64,000 bases of DNA from contig NZ_CP114904.1 in the NCBI RefSeq assembly GCF_027497215.1, forward strand, positions 6,602,501-6,666,500, read 5' to 3'. Position 1 is the stretch's first letter; each line of letters starts with the position of its first letter. This DNA is from Micromonospora sp. WMMD812 (GTDB taxonomy: Bacteria > Actinomycetota > Actinomycetes > Mycobacteriales > Micromonosporaceae). The translations under genes and the position numbers were made by a program. The notes beneath the pieces were generated by a model. It ran no database searches. It worked only from the letters and a program-made list of their open reading frames with translations, and was not told the origin of the DNA. Positions 28,689-39,593 of this stretch are shown piece after piece.

Positions 28689-29627
28689 GTGAGCGAGGCG
28701 CGCACGGCCGAGGGGCGGCACGACACCTCGGTGGAGAGCATCGCCGGGCAGCCGGCGTCGGCGGAGTCGGACACCACGCTCGTGGTGGTCACCGGCCTGT
28801 CCGGCGGCGGACGCAGCACGGTCGCCCGGGCGTTGGAGAACGTCGGCTACTACGTGGTGGACAACCTCCCCCAGGCGCTGATGCTGGACATGGCGGAGCT
28901 GGCGGTCAAGGCCGGCGGCGCGGCCCGGCGTACGGCGATGGTGCTGGACGTCCGCTCGCGCGCCTTCTCCACGGACCTGGCCGGCGCGATCCGCGAGCTC
29001 AAGGAGCGCGGCTTCTCGCCCCGGGTGGTCTTCGTGGACGCCGACGACGAGGTGCTGATCCGCCGGTTCGAGAGCGTGCGACGCTCCCACCCGTTGCAGG
29101 GTGACGGCCGGCTGGCCGACGGCATCGCGGTCGAGCGCGGCCTGCTGGAGGAGGCCCGCGACCAGGCCGACGTGATCATCGACACCAGCCACCTCAACGT
29201 CAACCAGCTGCGGCGGCGGATCGAGGAGCTCTTCGGCGGTGAGGACGCCCGCCGGCTGCGGGTCACCGTGCTCTCCTTCGGGTTCAAGTACGGCCTGCCG
29301 CCGGACGCGGACTTCGTGCTGGACGCCCGTTTCCTGCCCAACCCGTACTGGGTGCCGGAGCTGCGGGAGCACACCGGGCGGGAGGAGGCGGTCAGCGCGT
29401 ACGTGCTCGGCCAGGAGGGCGCGGACACGTTCGTCGCCTCGTACGCCGACCTGGTCAACGCCACCACCGCCGGCTTCGAGCGGGAGGGCAAGCGCTACCT
29501 GACCGTGGCGGTCGGCTGCACCGGTGGCAAGCACCGCAGCGTGGCGATCGCCGAGGAGTTGGCCACTCGGCTGCGCCAGTCCGGGATCTCCGCCAACGCC
29601 CAGCACCGCGACCTGGGGCGGGAATGA
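28689..29627 (+). CDS. rapZ: RapZ/YvcJ-family RNase adapter, P-loop ATPase
   Basis: 312 residues. P-loop GLSGGGRSTVARALENVG (Arg in place of the usual Lys, as is common in actinobacterial members), then VVDNLP, and the C-terminal substrate/RNA-binding domain with SFGFKYGLPPDADFVLDARF and GCTGGKHRSVAIAEEL. In enterobacteria RapZ controls glmS sRNA turnover; the actinobacterial role is less clear. First gene of the rapZ-yvcK-whiA cluster; its last 4 bp overlap yvcK (ATGA). GTG 28689 chosen over TTG 28686 for its spacing from GGGGGT. Confidence 0.93.
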   Translation: MSEARTAEGRHDTSVESIAGQPASAESDTTLVVVTGLSGGGRSTVARALENVGYYVVDNLPQALMLDMAELAVKAGGAARRTAMVLDVRSRAFSTDLAGAIRELKERGFSPRVVFVDADDEVLIRRFESVRRSHPLQGDGRLADGIAVERGLLEEARDQADVIIDTSHLNVNQLRRRIEELFGGEDARRLRVTVLSFGFKYGLPPDADFVLDARFLPNPYWVPELREHTGREEAVSAYVLGQEGADTFVASYADLVNATTAGFEREGKRYLTVAVGCTGGKHRSVAIAEELATRLRQSGISANAQHRDLGRE

Positions 29628-30820
29628 CGGCGACGAGGGTGGTGGCGTTCGGCGGCGGCCACGGCCTCTCCGCCTCGTTGCGGGCGCTGCGCCGGTGCGC
29701 GCCCGAACTCAACCTGGACATCACCGCGGTGGTCACCGTCGGTGACGACGGCGGCTCCAGCGGCCGGCTGCGGGCCGAGCGGGGCGGGCTTCCCCCGGGC
29801 GACCTGCGGCAGGCCCTGGTCGCGCTGGCCGGCGACCACCCGGCCACCCGGCGCAGCGCCGGGCTGTTCCAGCACCGCTTCGCCGAGGCGCCCGTCCCGG
29901 TTCCGGCCGTGGCGTCCGGCACCGACGCGCCGGCCTCCGGGTCGACCGCGGCGTCCGGGGCCGGGATGCCCGGGGCCGGGGTGCCCGTCCGGCTCATCGA
30001 CGGCGGCGACCTCGACGGCGCCGGGACGACCGACCGGGGCGACCGGCCGACCAGCCTGAACGGCCGGGGCGGCCGCCCGTCCGACCTCAACGGCCGGGGC
30101 GCGCGGCCGTCCGACCTGAACGGCCGGGGTGACGGGCTGGCCGGGCACGCGGTCGGCAACCTGGTGCTCTGCGGGCTGATGGAGTTGCTCGGCGACCCGG
30201 TTGCCGCGCTCGACCACGCCGGGGCGATGCTCGGCGCGGTGGGCCGCGTCCTGCCGATGTCCTGCCAGCCGGTGGGGATCGAGGCCCGGGTACGCGGCGC
30301 CGACCCGGACCGCCCCGAAGAGGTGCGCACGGTCACCGGCCAGCACCAGGTCGCGGTGACCACCGGCCGGGTGGAGTCGCTGCGGCTGACCCCCGACGCC
30401 CCGGAGGCCTGCCCCCAGGCGGTCGAGGCGATCGGCGAGGCCGACTGGCTGATCTTCGGCCCGGGCAGTTGGTACACCAGCGTGCTGCCGCACCTGCTGG
30501 TGCCGCGGCTGGCCGACGCGATCGTGTCCAGCCCGGCCCGCCGGCTGGTCACGCTCAACCTCGCCGCGGAGAAGGAGACCCTCGGCCTCTCCGTCGCCGA
30601 CCACCTGGCCGCCCTGCGCTGGTACCTGCCGGAGCTGAAGGTGGATCACGTCCTGGCCGACGCCAAGGCCGTGGGTGACCCCGAACCGGTCGAACGTGCG
30701 GCAGAATCGCTGGGTGCCCGGCTGGTCCTCGCCCCCCTCGCCGTCTCCGACGGCACTCCTCGCCATGATCCGGCCGCCCTGGGCGCCGCACTGGTGCCTG
30801 TCCTGGGCGCCGATCGTTAG
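29624..30820 (+). CDS. yvcK: YvcK/CofD-like gluconeogenesis factor with species-specific insert
   Basis: 398 residues, longer than the usual 320-330. Conserved core: AFGGGHGLSASLRAL, VTVGDDGGSSGRLR, GHAVGNLVLCGLMELLG, FGPGSWYTSVLPHLL. Between LFQHRF and GLAGHAVGNL there is an Ala/Gly/Asp-rich insert of about 84 residues (about 87-170) containing tandem copies of a 10-residue LNGRG-type repeat encoded by 30-bp DNA repeats (30053-30131). The protein binds UDP-sugars in other bacteria and supports cell-wall precursor flow. Overlaps rapZ by 4 bp, so co-translated. Confidence 0.93.
   Translation: MTATRVVAFGGGHGLSASLRALRRCAPELNLDITAVVTVGDDGGSSGRLRAERGGLPPGDLRQALVALAGDHPATRRSAGLFQHRFAEAPVPVPAVASGTDAPASGSTAASGAGMPGAGVPVRLIDGGDLDGAGTTDRGDRPTSLNGRGGRPSDLNGRGARPSDLNGRGDGLAGHAVGNLVLCGLMELLGDPVAALDHAGAMLGAVGRVLPMSCQPVGIEARVRGADPDRPEEVRTVTGQHQVAVTTGRVESLRLTPDAPEACPQAVEAIGEADWLIFGPGSWYTSVLPHLLVPRLADAIVSSPARRLVTLNLAAEKETLGLSVADHLAALRWYLPELKVDHVLADAKAVGDPEPVERAAESLGARLVLAPLAVSDGTPRHDPAALGAALVPVLGADR
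30053..30131. repeat. In-frame 30-bp repeat inside yvcK
   Basis: Two 30-bp units (30053-30082, 30083-30112) and a partial third, encoding SLNGRGGRPS / DLNGRGARPS / DLNGRGD inside the non-conserved insert of YvcK. Confidence 0.85.
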
Positions 30821-30874
30821 ACACGTACGTAATCTCCGGCGACACGCCGGAACCGGTCCGTGAGGGGACGCACA

Positions 30875-31855
30875 ATGGCGATGACGGCTGCGGTCAAGGA
30901 CGAGCTGAGTCGGGTCGACGTGCCCAAGCCCTGCTGCCGGCGGGCGGAGATGGCGGCTCTGCTGCGCTTCGCCGGCGGGCTGCACATCGTCTCCGGCCGC
31001 GTGGTCGTAGAGGCGGAGCTGGACACCGGGGCGGTGGCCCGCCGGCTGCGGCGGGAGATCGCCGAGGTCTACGGCTACCCCAGCGAGATCCACGTGCTCG
31101 CCTCGGGCGGGCTGCGCAAGGGCAGCCACTTCATCGTCCGGGTGGTCAAGGACGGGGAGGCGCTGGCCCGGCAGACCGGCCTGCTGGACGTCCGGGGCCG
31201 GCCGGTGCGTGGGCTGCCGCCGCACGTGGTGGCCGCGAACGTCTGCTGCGCCGTCTCCGCGTGGCGGGGGGCGTTCATGGCGCACGGCTCGCTGACCGAG
31301 CCGGGTCGCTCGAGCGCGCTGGAGATCACCTGTCCCGGTCCGGAGTCGGCGCTGGCGCTGGTCGGCGCCGCCCGCCGGATCGGGATCACCGCCAAGAACC
31401 GCGAGGTGCGCGGGGTGGACCGGGTGGTGGTCAAGGACGGCGACGCGATCGCCGCCCTGCTCACCCGGATCGGCGCGCACTCCAGCGTGCTGGCCTGGGA
31501 GGAGCGTCGGGTGCGCCGCGAGGTGCGGGCGACCGCCAACCGGCTGGCGAACTTCGACGACGCCAACCTGCGGCGTTCGGCGCGCGCGGCGGTGGCCGCC
31601 GCGGCCCGGGTGACCCGGGCGCTGGAGATCCTCTCCGAGGACGCCCCGAACCACCTCACCTCCGCCGGTCAGCTCCGGCTGGAGCACCGCCAGGCCTCGT
31701 TGGAGGAGCTGGGCGCGCTCGCCGACCCGCCGCTGACCAAGGACGCCATCGCCGGGCGGATCCGTCGGCTGCTGGCGCTGGCCGACAAGCGGGCCCGGGA
31801 CCTGGGCATCCCGGATACCGAAGCGGCCGTCACGCCCGACATGCTCGTGGTCTGA
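30875..31855 (+). CDS. whiA: Sporulation/cell-division regulator WhiA
   Basis: 326 residues, the standard length. The N-terminal LAGLIDADG-like fold is [20 protein letters not shown] and [19 protein letters not shown]. The C-terminal HTH_WhiA domain is [20 protein letters not shown] and [20 protein letters not shown]. In Streptomyces, WhiA with WhiB drives sporulation septation genes, so a developing, filamentous host is likely. ATG at 30875 has GAGGGG 8 nt upstream. It follows yvcK by 54 bp, probably on the same transcript. Confidence 0.96.
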   Translation: MAMTAAVKDELSRVDVPKPCCRRAEMAALLRFAGGLHIVSGRVVVEAELDTGAVARRLRREIAEVYGYPSEIHVLASGGLRKGSHFIVRVVKDGEALARQTGLLDVRGRPVRGLPPHVVAANVCCAVSAWRGAFMAHGSLTEPGRSSALEITCPGPESALALVGAARRIGITAKNREVRGVDRVVVKDGDAIAALLTRIGAHSSVLAWEERRVRREVRATANRLANFDDANLRRSARAAVAAAARVTRALEILSEDAPNHLTSAGQLRLEHRQASLEELGALADPPLTKDAIAGRIRRLLALADKRARDLGIPDTEAAVTPDMLVV

Positions 31856-33193
<1,338 letters not shown>

Positions 33194-33230
33194 GTGCGAG
33201 GCCCACTGTCTCGAACGAAGGGGTTGCTCT

Positions 33231-34454
33231 GTGAGCATCCGGACCCTCGACGACCTGCTCGCCGAGGGGGTGTCGGGTCGGCGCGTGCTGGTGCGCGCCG
33301 ACCTGAACGTCCCCCTGGACAAGCAGACCGGCGCCATCACCGACGACGGGCGGATCCGAGCCGTCCTGCCGACCCTGAGCGCCCTCACCGGCGCCGGCGC
33401 GCAGGTGGTCGTCTGCTCGCACCTGGGCCGTCCGAAGGGCATGCCGGACCCGCAGTTCAGCCTCCGGCCGGTCGGCGACCGGCTGGGTGAGCTGCTCGGC
33501 GCCACCGTGCACTTCGCCACCGACACCGTCGGCGACTCGGCCCGCACCACGGTGGACGGGCTCGCCGACGGCGAGGTCGCGCTGCTGGAGAACCTGCGCT
33601 TCAACGCGGGGGAGACCAGCAAGGAGGAGGCCGAGCGGGGCGCCTTCGCCGACCAGTTGGCCGCGTTCGGTGCCGCGTACGTGGACGACGCGTTTGGCGC
33701 CGTGCACCGCAAGCATGCCAGCGTCTACGACGTGCCGGCCCGGCTGCCGCACTTCGCCGGCCGGCTGGTGCTGCGCGAGGTGGAGGTGCTCTCCACGCTC
33801 GCCGGCGAGCCGGCGCGGCCCTACGTGGTGGTGCTCGGCGGCTCCAAGGTCTCCGACAAGCTGGCGGTGATCGAGGCCCTGCTGCCGAAGGTCGACCGGT
33901 TGCTCATCGGCGGCGGCATGTGCTTCACCTTCCTCAAGGCCCAGGGCTACGAGGTGGGCAGCTCGCTGCTGGAGGAGGAGATGGTGGAGACCTGCCGCAA
34001 CCTCCTCGAACGGTCCGAGGGCAAGATCATGCTTCCGGTCGACGTGGTGGTCGCGGACGCGTTCGCCCCCGACTCCCCGCACGACGTGGTCCGGGCCGAC
34101 GGCATGCCGAACAAGCGGGTCGGGCTCGACATCGGGCCGGAGACGGTCGCCGGGTTCACGGCCGCGCTGAAGACCTCCCCGTCGGGCGAGCCGGGCGGCG
34201 CGCGGACGATCTTCTGGAACGGGCCGATGGGCGTGTTCGAGATGGCGGCCTTCGCCAACGGCACCCGGGGTGTGGCCGAGGCGATCGCCGCGTCCGACGC
34301 GTTCACCGTCGTCGGCGGCGGTGACTCGGCGGCCGCGGTGCGGGCGCTGGGCCTGGACGAGTCTTCGTTCAGCCACATCTCCACCGGCGGCGGCGCGTCG
34401 CTGGAGTACCTGGAGGGCAAGACCCTCCCCGGCATCGCTGCTCTGGAGAAGTGA
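33231..34454 (+). CDS. pgk: Phosphoglycerate kinase
   Basis: 407 residues. Signature [15 protein letters not shown], substrate motif [16 protein letters not shown], hinge [15 protein letters not shown], nucleotide loop [11 protein letters not shown] and C-terminal [12 protein letters not shown] at 33231 follows GAAGGGG by about 7 nt. Lies 37 bp after gap; its stop overlaps the tpi ATG by one base. Confidence 0.98.
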   Translation: MSIRTLDDLLAEGVSGRRVLVRADLNVPLDKQTGAITDDGRIRAVLPTLSALTGAGAQVVVCSHLGRPKGMPDPQFSLRPVGDRLGELLGATVHFATDTVGDSARTTVDGLADGEVALLENLRFNAGETSKEEAERGAFADQLAAFGAAYVDDAFGAVHRKHASVYDVPARLPHFAGRLVLREVEVLSTLAGEPARPYVVVLGGSKVSDKLAVIEALLPKVDRLLIGGGMCFTFLKAQGYEVGSSLLEEEMVETCRNLLERSEGKIMLPVDVVVADAFAPDSPHDVVRADGMPNKRVGLDIGPETVAGFTAALKTSPSGEPGGARTIFWNGPMGVFEMAAFANGTRGVAEAIAASDAFTVVGGGDSAAAVRALGLDESSFSHISTGGGASLEYLEGKTLPGIAALEK

Positions 34455-35245
34455 TGGCGAGCGTCACCCGCCGGCCGCTGATGGCCGGCAACTGGAAGAT
34501 GAACCTCAACCACCTCGAGGCGAACCTGCTGGTGCAGAAGCTGGCGGCGAGCCTCACCGAGAAGCAGCTCACCGACGTCGAGACGGTGGTGCTGCCGCCC
34601 TTCACCGACCTGCGTACCGTGCAGACCGCGGTGGACGGCGACAAGCTGCTGATCGGCTACGGCGCGCAGGACCTCTCCCCGCACGCCTCCGGCGCCTACA
34701 CCGGCGACATCGGCGGTCCGATGCTGGCCAAGCTGGGCTGCACGTACGTGGTGGTCGGGCACTCCGAGCGGCGGGCCTACCACCACGAGGACGACGCCCT
34801 GATCAACGCCAAGGTCAAGGCGGCGCTGACGCACGGTCTGACGCCGATCCTCTGCGTGGGGGAGGGGCTGGACGTCCGCGAGCAGGGCACCCACGTGGCG
34901 CACTGTTCCGACCAACTCGACGGGGGCCTCGCCGGGCTCAGCGCCGAGCAGGTGCGGCAGGTGGTGATCGCGTACGAGCCGATCTGGGCGATCGGCACCG
35001 GCAAGACCGCGACGCCCGAGGACGCCCAGGAGGTCTGCGGGGCGGTCCGCCAGCGGCTCGCGCAACGCTTCGACCAGGACACCGCGGACCAGGTCCGAGT
35101 CCTCTACGGCGGCTCGGTCAAGGCGTCGAACATCGCCTCGATCATGGCCCAGCTTGACGTGGACGGGGGACTGGTCGGCGGGGCGAGCCTGGACGCCGAG
35201 GAGTTCGCTCAGATCTGCCGGTTCCCGGAGCACATCGCCCGCTGA
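34454..35245 (+). CDS. tpiA: Triose-phosphate isomerase
   Basis: 263 residues. GNWKMN (substrate Lys), VGHSERR (His), catalytic Glu in [12 protein letters not shown], phosphate loop [13 protein letters not shown] 34454 overlaps the pgk stop (TGATG) and has GGAG 5 nt upstream, so it is translationally coupled; a GTG at 34451 is too close to the ribosome-binding site. Confidence 0.98.
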   Translation: MASVTRRPLMAGNWKMNLNHLEANLLVQKLAASLTEKQLTDVETVVLPPFTDLRTVQTAVDGDKLLIGYGAQDLSPHASGAYTGDIGGPMLAKLGCTYVVVGHSERRAYHHEDDALINAKVKAALTHGLTPILCVGEGLDVREQGTHVAHCSDQLDGGLAGLSAEQVRQVVIAYEPIWAIGTGKTATPEDAQEVCGAVRQRLAQRFDQDTADQVRVLYGGSVKASNIASIMAQLDVDGGLVGGASLDAEEFAQICRFPEHIAR

Positions 35246-35340
35246 TCGCTCGCTATCCTTGACTCCGCCCGTCCGCCGGTCGGTGCCACCGTGCCCGACC
35301 TGTCCGGGCGAGGATCGCTACGAGAGGACTGACCCCAGCC

Positions 35341-35604
35341 ATGCTGCCGATCTGGTTCGCATACACGTTGATCGTGTTGCTGATCATCACGAGCGTCCTG
35401 CTCACCATGCTCATCCTGCTGCACCGAGGTAAGGGCGGCGGGCTGTCGAGCATGTTCGGCGGCGGGGTCAGCTCCAGCCTCGCCGGCTCGTCCGTGGCGG
35501 AGAAGAACCTGGACCGATACACCGTTCTGGTGGGCATCGTCTGGTTCGCCTGCATCGTCGGGCTCGGCCTCTGGCTCCGCCTCCAGGTCAGCGGCGGCGC
35601 CTGA
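35341..35604 (+). CDS. secG: Preprotein translocase subunit SecG
   Basis: 87 residues with two membrane helices (YTLIVLLIITSVLLTMLILL and YTVLVGIVWFACIVGLGLWL) and the SecG loop RGKGGGLSSMFGGGVSSSLAGS between them. It belongs to the SecYEG channel. TATCCT (35254-35259) near the end of tpi could be a separate -10, leaving an 80-nt leader; read-through from tpi is also likely. Confidence 0.95.
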   Translation: MLPIWFAYTLIVLLIITSVLLTMLILLHRGKGGGLSSMFGGGVSSSLAGSSVAEKNLDRYTVLVGIVWFACIVGLGLWLRLQVSGGA

Positions 35605-35620
35605 GCAGCCGTTCGAGTCG

Positions 35621-35669
35621 TACAATCTGCGCGCGGTCCGTCACCCGACGGGCCGCGCGCAGGTCTTTT
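35621..35669 (+). terminator. Glycolytic operon terminator overlapping a -10-like TACAAT
   Basis: CTGCGCGCGGTCC (35627-35639) pairs with GGGCCGCGCGCAG (35650-35662), followed by GTCTTTT: an intrinsic terminator with a T-run, unusual in this GC range. TACAAT (35621-35626) immediately before it looks like a -10 for rbpA; if used, the hairpin would lie in the rbpA leader. Confidence 0.75.
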
Positions 35670-35741
35670 ACCGCTTCACCGCGTCGCCCGCCGCCCACCC
35701 CCCTGCGGCGGTACCCCCTCCGACGACAGGAGCGAGCAGCT

Positions 35742-36083
35742 GTGCCGAACGGCAACGTGATCCGGGGCTCCCGGGTCGGGTCCGCCCCCGAGCGCCCGCC
35801 CGAGCGTTACGAGCCCGCCCCGCGCCAGACGGTCACCTACTGGTGCCGCAACGACCACCGGGTCGACATCCTCATCGCCGCGGAGGCCATCGCGCCGCCG
35901 TTGTGGGACTGCCCGCGCTGCGGCTTCCCGGCGGGCCGGGACGCGCAGAACCCGCCGGGCCGGTCCCGCAGCGAGCCCTACAAGAGCCACCTGGCGTACG
36001 TGAAGGAGCGGCGCACGGACGAGGAGGGCGCCGCGATCCTCGCGGAGGCCCTCGCCGACCTGCGCCGCCGCCGCGGGCGCTGA
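35742..36083 (+). CDS. rbpA: RNA polymerase-binding protein RbpA
   Basis: 113 residues. NVIRGSRVGSAPERP is the N-terminal RNAP-contacting tail; the core carries zinc/structural residues CRNDHRV...CPRCG, and YKSHLAYVKERRTDEEG is the basic linker and sigma-interaction domain. RbpA stabilises open complexes of the principal sigma factor and occurs only in actinobacteria. GTG start at 35742 with CAGGAG 9-10 nt upstream. Position after secG matches the Streptomyces order. Confidence 0.96.
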   Translation: MPNGNVIRGSRVGSAPERPPERYEPAPRQTVTYWCRNDHRVDILIAAEAIAPPLWDCPRCGFPAGRDAQNPPGRSRSEPYKSHLAYVKERRTDEEGAAILAEALADLRRRRGR

Positions 36084-36150
36084 GCGCGCCGCCGCCCCTC
36101 GCGCGTTCACGGAAAAGAGCGGCCGCTCCCGAAGGCATGACCGCTCCTTC

Positions 36151-36179
36151 CTGAGCGCGTTGCCCGCCGGCGGGCTCAG
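36151..36179. terminator. Bidirectional terminator rbpA/pgl
   Basis: CTGAGC (36151-36156) pairs with GCTCAG (36174-36179) around the perfect palindrome GCCCGCCGGCGGGC (36162-36175). It overlaps the pgl stop codon and lies between convergent rbpA and pgl. Confidence 0.65.
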
Positions 36180-36946
36180 CGCAGGCTGCGCAGCCGGGCC
36201 GGCACGTCGGCCGCCGCGGCCCGGTCCAGCAGCCAGAGGGTACGGCTGACGCCGTGCACCCCGGCCGCGGGCAGCTGCACCGGCCCCGCCCCGGCCAGCG
36301 CCATGCCCACCGCCCGGGACTTGTCCGCGCCGCTGGCCACCAGCCAGACCTCCTCGGCGGTGTTGATCGCCGGGAGGGTGAGCGTGACGCGCATCGGCGG
36401 CGGCTTCGGGCTGCCCCGGACCGCGCTGACCGGTCGACTCTCGTAGTGCACCGGGTGCTCCGGGAAGACCGAGGCGACATGCCCGTCCTCGCCGACGCCG
36501 AGCATCAGCACGTCGAAGTGAGGCAGCGAAGCGGTGCCCGGCCGGGCCGCCGCGGCCAGCTCGGCGCCGTACCGGGCGGCCGCCTCCTCCGGGTCGGCCC
36601 CGGCCGGCCCGTCGGAGGCGGGCATCGCGTGCACCCGGGCCGGGTCCAGCGGCAGCGAGTCCAGCAGCGCCGCCCGGGCCTGGGTCTCGTTGCGTTCCGG
36701 GTCACCGGCGGGCAGGAACCGCTCGTCGCCCCACCAGAAGTCCACCCGGGACCAGTCGACCGCGTCCCGGGCCGGCAGCTCCGCCACCGCCCGGTACACG
36801 GCTGCGGCGATCCGCCCGCCGGTCAGCACCACCGACGCCTGGCCGCGGTCGGCCTGGGCGTCGAGCAGCTTCACCACCAACCGGGCCGCCACCGCCTGCG
36901 CCAGCAGGTGGGCGTCGGCGTGGACGGCGACACTCGCCTCACTCAT
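36176..36946 (-). CDS. pgl: 6-phosphogluconolactonase
   Basis: 256 residues, NagB/RpiA/SugarP-isomerase fold. VVLTGGRIAAAVYRAV, FWWGDERFLPAGDPERN, MLGVGEDGHVASVFPEHP and WLVASGADKSRAV are the 6PGL-type motifs. Hydrolyses 6-phosphogluconolactone made by Zwf. Last gene of the tkt-tal-pgi-zwf-opcA-pgl operon, 77 bp after opcA. ATG 36946 has AAGG upstream. Confidence 0.95.
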   Translation of the reverse strand: MSEASVAVHADAHLLAQAVAARLVVKLLDAQADRGQASVVLTGGRIAAAVYRAVAELPARDAVDWSRVDFWWGDERFLPAGDPERNETQARAALLDSLPLDPARVHAMPASDGPAGADPEEAAARYGAELAAAARPGTASLPHFDVLMLGVGEDGHVASVFPEHPVHYESRPVSAVRGSPKPPPMRVTLTLPAINTAEEVWLVASGADKSRAVGMALAGAGPVQLPAAGVHGVSRTLWLLDRAAAADVPARLRSLR

Positions 36947-37023
36947 CTCGTGCCTTTTTCGTTCGTCGCGGACCGCTCGGGCGGGCCGGTTGTCGTTGAT
37001 CTGTGCGCGGGGTGCCGCGCCCC

Positions 37024-38040
37024 TCAGCCCTCGCCACTGGTGCCGGTGTGGGCGGTGACGCCCGCCTCGGCGCGTCGCGCGGTGGCCGGGTCCTTCCAGA
37101 CGTGCACCCGGGTCGCCGGGTGCTGGTCCAGGCCGGACAGGCCGGCGGCGGCGCCCAGCGCCTCCGCGTATACCTGGTCGGCGTCCAGCCGGCGCAGCTC
37201 CTCGGCCAGCTCGTCGCCGAGCGGCCGACGGACCAGCGGCAGGTTGCGGTCCTCCTGGCCGCTCCGACGGAACGTGGCCACGCTGTCCTCGCGGGTCAGC
37301 GTCAGCGCGTCCCCGTTGGCGCAGAGCAGCTGCACCTCCCGCATCCGCGGGAACTCGTCGGTGTGTTCCCGGCGCGGCTCGATGCCGAGCCGGCTGCTCA
37401 GCCAGCCGGCCATCAGGGCGGCGGTCGGGTCGGTGCGCGGCGCCACCACGGTGGCCTCGGTGACCTTCGCCTCGGTGGTGTCGAACGCCCCGGCGACCAG
37501 CGTGCGCCACGGGGTGATCCGGGTCCACGCCAGGTCGGTGTCGCCCGGCGCGTAGTCGCGGGCCCGCTGCCGCAGCGCCTCGATCGGGTCCGCGGCCTGC
37601 GCGGCGTCGGTGATCCGGCGGTCGGCCACCACACCGAGGAAGTCGGTGGCGATCTCCGCGGGCGGCTCGCCGTGCCACCAGGTGACCACCGGCACGTCCG
37701 GCACCAGCAGCGGCATCACCACCGACTCGGCGTGCAGCGCCAGCCGCCCGTACATCCGGGTAACCACCGCCTCGCAGGGCCCGAGGCGGCCGCCCACCAC
37801 GATCTCGGCGTCCAGCCGGTTGCGCTCCCGCTCGATGTCCGAGCGGACCACCACCACCAGCCGGCACGGGTGGGCGGCGGCGGCGATGGTCGCCGCCGCC
37901 TCCGCCTCGCGTACCCGCTTCTCGTCCACGACCACGATCAGGGTGAGCGCCATCCCGCTGGCCACCCCGCCCGCGCTGCGCCGCTCGGCGGCGAGCGCCT
38001 TGACCACCTCGTTGCCGGTGGTGTCCCACAGGCCGATCAT
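37024..38040 (-). CDS. opcA: Glucose-6-phosphate dehydrogenase assembly protein OpcA
   Basis: 338 residues. Conserved N-terminus [12 protein letters not shown], then [20 protein letters not shown], and [15 protein letters not shown], a hallmark of OpcA. In actinobacteria and cyanobacteria OpcA activates Zwf in a redox-linked way. ATG 38040 overlaps the zwf stop (ATGA), so the two subunits are translationally coupled. Confidence 0.95.
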   Translation of the reverse strand: MIGLWDTTGNEVVKALAAERRSAGGVASGMALTLIVVVDEKRVREAEAAATIAAAAHPCRLVVVVRSDIERERNRLDAEIVVGGRLGPCEAVVTRMYGRLALHAESVVMPLLVPDVPVVTWWHGEPPAEIATDFLGVVADRRITDAAQAADPIEALRQRARDYAPGDTDLAWTRITPWRTLVAGAFDTTEAKVTEATVVAPRTDPTAALMAGWLSSRLGIEPRREHTDEFPRMREVQLLCANGDALTLTREDSVATFRRSGQEDRNLPLVRRPLGDELAEELRRLDADQVYAEALGAAAGLSGLDQHPATRVHVWKDPATARRAEAGVTAHTGTSGEG

Positions 38041-39593
38041 GCTCGTCTCCAAGCCCGGTCCTCGCGGACCAGCATCTCGTCGGCGGCCCGGGGGCCCCAC
38101 TCGCCGGCCCGGTACGGCTCCGGCTTGGTGCCCGCCCAGGCCCGCTCCAGCGGGTCCACCACCTGCCAGCTCTGCTCGACCTCGGCCGCGTCCGGGAACA
38201 GCGTCCGGTCCCCGATCAGCACATCCAGCACCAGACGCTCGTACGCCTCCGGGCTGGACTCGGTGAACGCCTCGCCGTACTGGAAGTCCATCGCGATGTC
38301 GCGCACCTCCATGGCGGTGCCCGGCACCTTGGAGCCGAACTTGAGGACCACGCCCTCGTCCGGCTGCACGCGGATGACCAGCTGGTTGTTGCCGAGCGAC
38401 TCGACGTCCGCCGAGTTGAACGGCAGGTGCGGCGCCTTCTTGAACATGATGGCCACCTCGGTGACCCGCCGGGGCAGCCGCTTGCCGGCCCGGATGTAGA
38501 ACGGCACGCCGGCCCACCGCCGGTTCTGGATGCCCAGCTTGACCGCCACGTACGTCTCGGTGGTGGAGTCCGCCGGGACGCCGTCCTCCTCGAGGTAGCC
38601 CCGGGCGCGCTCGCCCCCGACCCAGCCGGGCAGGTACTGGCCCCGGACGGTGTCCCGGTCGACGTCTCCCGGCACCGTGATGGCCTTGAGCACCTTCAGC
38701 TTCTCGGTCCGGATCTCGTCGGCGTCGAAGCTCGTCGGCTCCTCCATGGCCACGAGGGCGAGGAGCTGGAGCAGGTGGTTCTGGAGCACGTCCCGGGCGG
38801 TGCCGACCGAGTCGTAGAACGCGGCCCGCGTGCCGATGCCGACGTCCTCGGCCATGGTGATCTGCACCGAGTCGACGTACTTGGAGTTCCACAGCGGCTC
38901 GAACAGGTTGTTGGCGAACCGCAGCGCGAGGATGTTCTGGACCGTCTCCTTGCCCAGGTAGTGGTCGATCCGGAACACGTCCTGCCGGGTGAAGACGTCG
39001 TCGACCAGGTCGTTGAGCGCCTTCGCCGACGGGAGGTCGTGCCCGAACGGCTTCTCCACCACCACGCGGCGCCAGCCGCCGGACTTCGCGTTGTCCGCCA
39101 TGCCGGTGCGCGCGAGCTGCTTGAGCACCACCGGGAACGCCGCCGGGGGGATGGAGAAGTAGAAGGCGGCGTTGCTCGCGATCCCGTGGGTCTGGCGCAG
39201 CTCCTCGAGCGTCTCGGCCAGGTGGTCGAAGGCGGCGTCGTCGTCGAACGATCCGCCGACGAACTTGATGTTGCCGGCCAGCCGTGCCCAGACCTCGTCC
39301 CGCCAGGGCGTACGGGCGTGCTTGCGGGCCGCCTCGCAGGCGAGGGTCTCGAAGTCACCGTCGCCCCAGTCGCGGCGGGCGAAGCCGAGCACCACGAAGC
39401 CCGGAGGCAGCAGCCCCCGGTTGGCCAGGTCGTAGACCGCCGGCAGCAGCTTCTTCCGGGCCAGGTCACCGGTGACCCCGAAGATCACCAGAGCGCACGG
39501 CTCGGGAATCCGCGGCAGCCGCCGGTCCTGCGGGTCGCGCAGTGGGTTAGCGCCGGTTCTTGGCTCCGCCTGTTCCACGTCGTCCATCCTCAC
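38037..39593 (-). CDS. zwf: Glucose-6-phosphate 1-dehydrogenase
   Basis: 518 residues. NADP loop [15 protein letters not shown], active-site [20 protein letters not shown], and the structural [16 protein letters not shown]. Catalyses the first oxidative pentose-phosphate step. GTG at 39593 overlaps the pgi stop (GTGA); an in-frame ATG at 39587 is the alternative start. Ends in a 4-bp overlap with opcA. Confidence 0.98.
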   Translation of the reverse strand: MRMDDVEQAEPRTGANPLRDPQDRRLPRIPEPCALVIFGVTGDLARKKLLPAVYDLANRGLLPPGFVVLGFARRDWGDGDFETLACEAARKHARTPWRDEVWARLAGNIKFVGGSFDDDAAFDHLAETLEELRQTHGIASNAAFYFSIPPAAFPVVLKQLARTGMADNAKSGGWRRVVVEKPFGHDLPSAKALNDLVDDVFTRQDVFRIDHYLGKETVQNILALRFANNLFEPLWNSKYVDSVQITMAEDVGIGTRAAFYDSVGTARDVLQNHLLQLLALVAMEEPTSFDADEIRTEKLKVLKAITVPGDVDRDTVRGQYLPGWVGGERARGYLEEDGVPADSTTETYVAVKLGIQNRRWAGVPFYIRAGKRLPRRVTEVAIMFKKAPHLPFNSADVESLGNNQLVIRVQPDEGVVLKFGSKVPGTAMEVRDIAMDFQYGEAFTESSPEAYERLVLDVLIGDRTLFPDAAEVEQSWQVVDPLERAWAGTKPEPYRAGEWGPRAADEMLVREDRAWRRA

